From the NCBI RefSeq assembly GCF_001640805.2, contig NC_066851.1, positions 5,878,196 to 5,942,195 on the forward strand: a stretch of DNA of 64,000 bases. The letters are read 5' to 3'. How positions within the stretch are numbered: the first letter of the stretch is position 1; each line of letters begins with the position of its first letter. The stretch is from Lates calcarifer (taxonomy: Eukaryota; Chordata; Actinopteri; Centropomidae). The position numbers were made by a program, and so were the translations under genes. Positions 56,241-64,000 of the stretch are shown piece after piece. The notes under the pieces were generated by a model that searched no databases, had not been told where the DNA came from, and saw only the letters and a list, made by a program, of their open reading frames with translations.

Positions 56241-57452
56241 GTGTGTGTTTCTGTGTGAGACACTTATTGTTAATGAGGGATTGGATCAGACTGTGCAGGA
56301 TATAAGTGATAAACATATTTATTGATTGAAACCTTCACCGTCTACCTTGAAAGAAAAGCTCAGTTGAAAGAGCAGCACTTGCTCTAATGTCATTGAATAA
56401 AACTCAGAATTCAGGAGTATTTTTTATTTGAAGTTAAGTAAGAGATAAGGCATGTTAAAATGTCCTGGGATAAGAAAAGAACTGACAAGGTAGAGTGGAA
56501 GGACACAATAAGTAACTAGGTTACTGTTGGCTTTCTGCAGTGATTGGATTTCTTTTGCGGTGTGTTTGTTTTCTGTAACCAGGGTTAGGACATCAGGGAC
56601 ACATGATTTCCCCAGCTAGATGTTTCCAGGAGAATGTCCATGTTTGTACTGTTAGTTTGTACTGTTAGCTAGTTAGTTATGCAATCTGATTTATCTCTGT
56701 CTTCTGGCAGTTGTAATGCTCCATCACCTCCTGTTTACACACAAACACTTGCACACTAGAGGTGCGACAAGCTGTCATTCATTGTGAATGGAGCCTCCAG
56801 ATACCATCCTAAAACAACCCATGTGAGGACTCTAGACTCAGAAATGGTCCATCAGATTCAGCTTTATAAAATAACCTATGACGCATAGAAGTGACAACCT
56901 GGAACCAACAAATTGCAATTGTTTCGATTCCCCAAGGAAAGGATGCTGTTCTTTACTCAACAAGTCCTCCAAATTAAAAGGGACTATTTGTACATTTTCT
57001 CTGGCGCCAAACATGGTTTCTAGCAATGAGTCGGTAGCGATGATGGTCACTTGCCAAGCGCTTCAGCTATTTTTACGTTTACAACACAAGAGTTTAGAAT
57101 ATACCCTGTAAGCAGTGCTACTAGGGCAGTCTGGACACTACACTGAATTACTATGGGAAGGTGACAAGACAGGGTCGGGCCGAGGCTAGCAGGTTAGCAT
57201 GCTAACTTCAGTAGAAGAAAAAGGTAGAATACAAGTAAATACTGGTTGCTTTCCACCACTAGAGACAGCTCTTGGTGAGTAAAGGAATTAAGTTTGATGC
57301 TAAACTCACATAGTTTCCTCTACACTGGTATTAAGAGCTGTTAATGCTAATGTTGGCTAGGTAGCAGTAGCAAAACTTACAAATAACTCCTTTAGACAAC
57401 AAATTACATTGTTTGCCCTTCCCCTTTAGATCTGACACCACTATGGACAAGA
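56241..57452. other. Unique noncoding DNA
   Basis: A small tandem (gtttgtactgtta twice) lies near 56643-56668. No gene was recognised. Confidence 0.45.
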
Positions 57453-57599
57453 TACACTAACTATGTCAAGGAAATTTTAATCAATAGTCTAGAAACAACT
57501 AGTCTACAACTAAGTCCAGTTGCTTTCAATTAAAATTTCCTTGAGATAACTATGACCTGGATGAATGAGAATATTCACAGGCTTGGTACACTAACTATG
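57453..57599. repeat. Small direct/inverted repeat structure
   Basis: 'tacactaactatg' occurs at 57453-57465 and again at 57587-57599. Just inside the left copy, 'tcaaggaaattttaat' (57466-57481) is the exact reverse complement of 57529-57544. An 'ctagt' rich pair lies between. The layout (direct repeats outside, inverted repeats inside) is like a tiny transposon, but the inverted repeat does not reach the right direct repeat. Confidence 0.8.
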
Positions 57600-58740
57600 G
57601 TTTGCTTTGGATTGGGTACAAAAATGATTTTAATGTTATGGTACGGTCATGGTCAATGATCAAAATAAATCCAATGCTCACTGTTGGAAATGGAAAACAG
57701 TCATCTACCCAACCGTCCACCCTGACCTCCTCCCTACACACACTTTGCTACTCTATAATAACACCAACTAACAGCCACCACAGCTTGTCATAATTACTAC
57801 AGCCACTAGAGGGCATTGTCACTTGAACATACAAATAAAACATTTTGGAGCACTGATATGATATCATATGTCATTTTATTCCAATTCAGCTTTATGAAAG
57901 CTCTTTGAACTATCACAGAAAAAGCCAACTGTTGAGGTGAACCACCTTCCTGCTCATTATATCAGAATATAAACAAGCTACATGGACTGGGATGAGAAAA
58001 GAAAAAATGATGCATAGAAACACATTGCTTGTAAAATGAACTACTTTGTTGTGCACCAGTGGCAACCAAAGAAAAAAAAAACTGTCTAGTCATAGCTGAG
58101 CATGTAAATTACACACAACACACCAGTAAGCTTTGGCATGACAGAGCCTGCTATTTTGAGTCAGTATAAATGAAAAGGGTGTCAGTGATTTTGTATCATG
58201 AACACACTGCTGATTTCACAGCAACCAGGTTTCCCATTTTTTCAGTTTCCTTCAAACCTTGATTTATCCCACTAACATAGTTTCTTGTGCGCTTGTATTT
58301 CAGTGTTTTCTCCACTCATTCTCTTCTATACCAGGAAACTATAAAGAGTATTAGTGTGCTGATATCACAGCTATTTACCCAAAACAGGTAACCATTTATA
58401 GCCATATATATTATGAGTTAAACTGATCACACTATTAAAGTATTTCTATGTTCTTCTCACTAAAATTCACCTCACACCATAAAGACAGAAAGTCACATAC
58501 AGTAGGGGAGCTGCTGTACCTTTACTATTAATGGCATTATAATACCATGCTGTGCACATTCTGATGAGAAGGTGAAGGTTACACTGCACATATCACCTGA
58601 TATGAACCTGTCTCCACATTTTTACACTGAAGCCTGACACCTGAGTAATAGTCTGTGCATGTGTGTGTCACATTGCTTCAGAGACATCTTGTTCCCAAAG
58701 TACAGTGGCAGGCCATAATGATGTTTCCAGGCACTCTCAC
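57600..58740. other. Unique noncoding DNA
   Basis: Nothing recognised. Confidence 0.45.
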
Positions 58741-58893
58741 TCTCTCTCTCTCTCTCTCTCTCTCCCTCTCTCTCTCTCTCTCCCTCCCTCACTTGCTCTG
58801 TGTGTCTATCCACTAAACTAGGACAAGGACATACAGAGACAAAGCAGTGCTTATTAGTGTCCTGCCCTGGACCCACACTTATACACACACGCA

Positions 58894-58929
<36 letters not shown>
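58741..58929. repeat. (CT)n and (CA)n microsatellites
   Basis: CT at 58741-58790 with C insertions, and CA at 58882-58929 with 'cgcacgcgca' at 58890-58899. Confidence 0.96.
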
Positions 58930-58931
<2 letters not shown>

Positions 58932-61580
58932 TGCCTGAAGGTGACTGTGGGAGATGAGAGAAACCAGTCATTTTGCTACAGTTACCTCCTGTTTTAACAG
59001 ATAAGTACAGGCCATCCAGATGGCACAGTAGGCAAGGACACATGAGACTCTTCTTCCATGTGTATAGTCACAATTTGAACATTTTTAAGGGTAGTGAAGC
59101 AGTGCAGTGTTACTAAAGCTGTGGGACAGGACCAAAATGGGACAGACGGGAGTGGGTACTTGTTTTTAATGAGCCACAGGCAAGAAGACAGACAGTTTGG
59201 TGTGTAAGCTGAGAAGAGTCCACTGAGATATGATAAGCTTTGGGGAACATCCAGATACTCTATGAGCTGCATATTTTCAAATCCCAGCTCAGACTGTGAT
59301 TTACAGCATGGAGTCTGGGGTAGTATATTTACATGAGGTAGAGGTGGGTTTTATTAGGTGCATTTGATGGCTTCAAAAGTTTTCTAGTAATTGGTACTTT
59401 TCAGAGTTTTCGCAGCAGAAATTTTGTTGGAAAATCGTGCAAAAATGATGATGACGTTTATTTACCAAACATACAGATATGTATGTTTTACTGTCAGTTG
59501 TCCATAATGTATAAAGAGGCCCTCTGTGGTGCATTTAAGCTGATAAAGTGCTACTGAATACTGTAGCAACCACATTTTTGTCCTTGTGCATAATGTGTAT
59601 CCTGTACACTCAGCAGAGATTACTGCCACAGGCATTTACTGAACCAAATTAGCATAGTAAAGACAGAACCTAATCAATTATGTAGACTTACAACTAAGTC
59701 CCTATAGCTTCACTAGAATTAACGAGAAACAAGAAGAACAAGAAGAATGGACACTGACTTTACTTATAGAACAGCAGCATAAAGCATCACTGAGGCGGAC
59801 AACATGTAAATCATCATCATAAACTCGACAGCACCTACAGCCACAAACACACATTTAAGTGAAAAGAGAGTCCTCCTCAGTCTGCACTGGGGTCAACTTC
59901 CCTGCTTGTGCATTCCCAGTGCAAAATATAACCCTGTCCATTCAACCCACATCCATGATTCAACACTCCTCAAAGTTTTCAAACACTGAGCCTGAGGGGT
60001 TTGTCAGAAAGGTGGTGTACACATCACTGAATATAGACGCTCATGAGTGCACATAGAGTTGGTGGCTGGAGGGGCCCACTGTGAGCACTGCAGCATTTAG
60101 TCAGACACAGCAATCACCTGTTAGGTGTGCAGTACCTCCCATGTGTTTGCTTGGGGTCAGATAGTGTAATCACCAGATGGTGTATTAAATCAGTGATTAA
60201 ATAAATAAATAAAATATAAATAATAAAATAAATATTAAATAAATGTTATACAACTTTTTCTTTTTTTAACCTACAATATACTGAGGTAATGCTAATATTA
60301 ACCATGCTCTACAATGACACCATTCTTAATTTCATTGCATAGTTGGGCATTTTCCGTACTGTTCACAAACTGCTCGGTGTGAATGTACCCCTCGTACTGA
60401 CTGAAATTGATCCTTTTCAATGTAATTTGCTTGTGGAGGCAAAGTAAATATATTTTACATAAAGTTAAACTTGGCATGCCAATTCCTGCCACTGACTAAT
60501 GGCCAAATCATACTGACTGTACTGACCTTTGAGGGAACAGACTGAACAGGGGAGTCCATCACACAAATTTAAAAACTCTGCTGTGTCAAAGCAATAGTGC
60601 TTTACTTGGGTAATTGAATCAGCATTGAACAAAACTAGCCTCTGCCTTTACTAGCCATTGCATGACCTGCTAGTTGTCCCTACATCACCTAGCATCCAGG
60701 AATGCCTGTTTTGCAAAGATGCAGTTTTCTCTCTGGTATTACTGGGTATTTAGATCAGTGTGTACATTAATATTTCAATCAGCGATGGTAGATTGATTCT
60801 TATTTAAAAGACAAAACAAACAAACAAACAAGGGAGATTCAACAGTTTTGGGTAAGTTGGAGACATTTTCAAAAGTCAAAAGTGGATAGAAACTATGTAA
60901 ACCCAATCAAGTTGGGTCTTTAAAGGGGTGCACCAGCAAACTGTACTCCCACTATTGTACTCCCTTAAAATTGTGGGTCTCACAAAACAGCTTAAAGAAT
61001 GATTAGCCAAAATCCAGAGGCCCACATATGCTAACTTTTAGTCTCTAGTATGGATCAAGCACCAAAAAATGCTGGATTCTAAATTTCCCATAATACAACC
61101 AATAGAAACTTTGTGTTACATCCTCCCTGCCTGGTATGCTACAGGCTGTGAAGTAGCCCTTAAAAATAAAGTGACTATTATGAGTAAAATTGGTGGGGTG
61201 CCCCTTCAGGCGGAATCACATTTCACTGCCATCAAATAAACATGTGCAGGCAGCTTCCATCAGCTACAGGCCCCATCATTACTCAAGTACTTTTCCCATT
61301 GTTTGTCTGCTGGAACATGCTAAACCAGAGATATAAATCAAACCTAGTAGTTAACAAATTAAAAGTAATCAAATTACAACTGTCTTTAACAAGCTCTTTG
61401 CTCTATGTAAATATAGTCACACCCACTGTCTGACTTAGTGCACACTTCTACACACTTAACCAATCAGGGAGCAGATTCTTATCCCTCCCTGACGGGTGCC
61501 TCAGTTAACCAGCCCTGTCATTAGGAAAGATCACCTGTCACTCACAGCACACATCCGCCACCAATTAAACTGCACAAACT
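58930..61580. other. Unique noncoding DNA
   Basis: An AAAT-rich stretch lies at 60196-60245 and an (ACAA)n run at 60809-60829. A tRNA-A-box-like 'tggcacagtaggcaagg' at 59020 and a 'ttcaaatccc' at 59276 are too far apart to support a SINE. No gene was recognised. Confidence 0.45.
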
Positions 61581-61664
61581 GGCAGTGTGTATATACAGTG
61601 TGTGTATGTATGTATGTGTGTGTGTGTGTGTGTGTGTGGTGTGTATATGAGAGAGAGAGAGAGA
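61581..61664. repeat. Compound TG/GA microsatellite
   Basis: Degenerate TG from 61584, clean TG at 61615-61638, and GA at 61650-61664. Confidence 0.94.
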
Positions 61665-61844
61665 CTGTCACATCAATTAGTGTGATTGTGCAGCTGCTAG
61701 CAGTACCCAGAGTGTGTGTATGTTTCAGACAAAGGGAGTCTCCGTCTTGAATCAATGTGCATGTGTGGGTGTGCATGTGTATGTTTCTGTCAGTCAGCTG
61801 ATTCGGAGGAGTCATGACCAAGACACGGTCTGGTTGACAACTTC

Positions 61845-62090
61845 CATCTATCTCTTTTTCCCTCCCTCTGCTCCCATCATTCACTCTCAATCCAGTGTCT
61901 CTTGTCTTTCTCTTTCTCTCTCTCCATCTTGTCCTTCTTTCTCTCCACACTTCTTTCCCTTTCCCTTCTTCCTCTTCATCCTTATCCTCTCTCCACTCAC
62001 CTCTCTACATCATCCTATTCTACTCTGTGCTGCCTTTACTTCTCTCTTTATATCTTGCTCTCTCTCTCTCTCTCAATCAATGTCACACAT
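61845..62090. repeat. Pyrimidine-rich tract
   Basis: The plus strand is C/T-rich (tctctctctctctc at 62060-62073), with Ser/Leu-rich frames as artefacts. It follows the TG/GA repeat by about 180 bp. Confidence 0.78.
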
Positions 62091-62455
62091 AATTAATGCT
62101 TAATACATCCTGACTGCTCATCAAGCCCAGGCTCACAATAAATGTCACTTTCATTTTACAAAATGATTAATAAGGTCAATTCATAACAAACTGTAAAAGC
62201 AATTTTTAAGCAGCTATAGTCAATATTTTTATAATAACAATGGATCACATGAACTTGTGTGTTGTGACATTATGCATTATCATCTGATTCTGCAGTTCTC
62301 CTAAGTCCTACAGAGATTTATAGCATCTTTAAGCTTGTTACTTTGGTTTTATGGTCTACAGCTTCACATTTTTTATTTCACTGTCACGGCTCTGATAGTG
62401 TTAAAAAAAAAAAAAAACATATTGTACACTACCTGCTCAACACCAAACATCAGAC
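62091..62455. other. Unique noncoding DNA
   Basis: An A-run of 15 lies at 62403-62417. Nothing else was recognised. Confidence 0.45.
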
Positions 62456-62675
62456 ACACGCAGGTATGTAGCTGGTGAATAGAGTGCAGGATTTTAGCAG
62501 CTAAGTAGCCAAATATAAGAAAATGGAACTAAAAAGAGAGAATATTGGACTTAGATGTGTCTCTTAATGCTACATAGCTGCTTAACGTGACCATATAAAT
62601 TAAAATATGTCACAGTTGTGTATACAGTTTGTTTCTGTTGCCTCCAAGTGGCTAACAAAACAGTAATTGCCGGCT
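62456..62675 (+). repeat. Dispersed fish repeat, copy 2
   Basis: 'gtagctggtgaatagagtg', 'gattttagcagctaa' and 'agaatattggacttag' match 14305-14410 in order and orientation. 'ttgcctccaagtggctaac' at about 62638 ends the recognisable part. Confidence 0.6.
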
Positions 62676-63299
62676 TAATAGATTTAGTCAAGATCTAAAG
62701 ATGTGCTTATGCTAAGTACTGTAGAGGAATGTGATATAGGAGCTCTGACATATGTAACAAATATGAATCTAGTCATAAAAGTAAGTGTAAAGGCGAAGGT
62801 ATGTTCAAAAGGAACTGGGTCATGTGACTTGTGCCTGACAACACTTAAAGGGGAAAACTGTTCATAATGTTTAAATATGGAGATAATAGTTCACACTGTG
62901 ATACAGCCTCTCCTGTAAGGCATGCTTTAACATCTTTACAACACAGACGATCACTGCATGAAATGGCCATAGTTGTTAGAGTGTTGGTTTCAGACAACTC
63001 TCCCTCTGATTCTGACCTCCAACAGTTGTTGCAGTGAAAGGGTGGAGACATTGCTCAACCAATGGATAAGCAACTCTGTTGAAACCCACTGACACCCTAT
63101 GCCTTATTACAGCTGCTAAAAGCTTCAAACTCAGTGGATTTTTTTTTTTTTTTTTGCAGTAATGTATTTAACTGTCTGTACATGGGAAAGAGAGTCATCA
63201 GTACATACAGAGGGGTTACTTATTAAAATGATTGCATCCTTAATCTGGACAAAACACATAGCTGTTGCAGGTAGATTAAATAAAACATGAGCATTAATG
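62676..63299. other. Unique noncoding DNA, possible old repeat
   Basis: A T-run lies at 63139-63155. 'gagtgttggtttcagacaac' (about 62978) recalls a fish repeat, without support here. No gene was recognised. Confidence 0.4.
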
Positions 63300-63560
63300 T
63301 GCTGAAATGTTAAGGCTGTAAATGAACAGGCACTTGAGCTGCTTAATGTCCTGCCATAATCACCGTGATATATTGAACATAAACAGTTATGCTAATAAGG
63401 TCATTAGCTAAGGTAATTAATGCATTGATTAGCAAATCTTTTTTATGTCAGCAGACTTGTCGTTACATATGCATGAGTGGAGTTATTAGCCACGGTGGCG
63501 GGATTTAAAAGGGTCTGTTTTGATAGAATCGGGTCAGTCCAGTCAGGTTTCCCGGAGATG
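63300..63560. promoter_or_regulatory. Candidate conserved noncoding block
   Basis: A CACTTGA (NKX2-type core) at 63331-63337, TAATGT, two gtcattag/taattaatg sites at 63400-63424, ATTAGCAAAT at 63428, and 'gttattagccacggtgg' at 63482 lie in a repeat-free stretch. The motif content is seen; regulatory use is inferred. Confidence 0.27.
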
Positions 63561-64000
63561 TGCAAAGAGAAAAAGAAATACACATAGATGTATTTTCTAA
63601 AGGAGCCAAGGCTCCAAAATGCAATAGTCTGGATCCAGAGAAAGCAGTTTTCTTGTTTCTTGTTTGTTTTTGAATGCTCACTTGGCCGACAAACTCTCAA
63701 AGTTTTGGCTCAAGAAAATCGCCAAAGAAAACCCACCCCAGTGCTTCAGCGCAGATATTATCCTCTCTTTTCCGCAAAATCCCCTGTTTCTCTTGTCTTT
63801 AAAGCTGGAAATGCTCTAAAGTACAATTTGTGTTGTTCAAGGGGAGCAACTTTAAAGCTCCTCTATACTTGACAAAACTAAAGCTGCATTCACATCGAAT
63901 GGGAATAACCTCCACAACAACTTGACAGCTCAAAGCTGCAAGTTAGTGTTCATGTATTTTTAACCTGTTTGAGGCTGTCAGACCCTTGGATCGATTGGAT
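63561..64000. other. Unique noncoding DNA at the window edge
   Basis: Open frames on both strands (63443-63700 and 63588-63872) have no recognised domain. The composition is more balanced, with CpGs at 63700-63780. A conserved noncoding block or part of an exon beyond the edge cannot be excluded. Confidence 0.35.

Noticed and set aside
59018..59290. A-box-like and B-box-like strings as a SINE
   Set aside because: They lie about 250 bases apart with unrelated sequence between and no recognisable SINE body or tail.

Overview
This 64 kb window looks like intergenic or intronic DNA from a teleost fish, most likely a spiny-rayed (percomorph-type) species. No protein-coding gene, rRNA or tRNA gene could be supported on either strand. 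The organism call rests on four things seen here: very abundant CA/TG dinucleotide microsatellites, often joined to GA/CT or TA runs; decayed teleost-type non-LTR retrotransposons (CR1/L2/Rex1-like and an RTE/Rex3-like copy); Tc1/mariner transposase fossils; and tRNA-derived SINEs with the fish-type GGAT-repeat tail. Open reading frames are short, full of His-Thr or Cys-Val stretches from CA/TG repeats, and lack domain structure. The exceptions are small windows that match parts of transposon proteins. Layout: 0-3 kb holds a dispersed repeat and a set of facing CA and TG tracts. A Tc1/mariner fossil lies at 3.76-3.99 kb. 4.9-8.9 kb has a TG-GA compound microsatellite, a hairpin at 7.56 kb and a purine-rich tract of about 740 bp containing a 140-bp tandem duplication. 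9.4-10.6 kb has a dispersed repeat and one exon-like stretch with good splice signals. 12.2-13.2 kb has a purine-to-pyrimidine switch, microsatellites and a perfect 20-bp hairpin. 14-24.5 kb is mostly unique AT-rich DNA with some candidate conserved noncoding blocks. 25.1-25.5, 28.1-28.3, 31.7-32.3, 34.4-34.6, 41.1-41.3, 47.0-47.3 and 49.3-49.7 kb hold pieces of LINE proteins or LINE 3' ends. 38.64-38.82 kb is a foldback (MITE-like) element. 45.4-46.1 kb is two adjacent old repeats. 49.1-49.7 kb is a SINE and a LINE joined tail to tail. 50.1-51.2 kb is a TG-rich cluster. 52.66-53.1 kb has a SINE and a second repeat. 55.4-56.0 kb has an internally deleted Tc1 element, with both terminal inverted repeats, next to a SINE tail. 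56.1 and 63.3-63.6 kb have dense ATTA/TAAT sites. There is no operon, pathway or new system visible here. The functional candidates are regulatory: unique blocks with clustered homeodomain-type, MARE/AP-1-like and octamer motifs, which suit a gene desert or a very long intron beside a developmental gene. That is inference and needs cross-species alignment. Transposon-family names come from remembered family hallmarks and short translated motifs, not from a database search.
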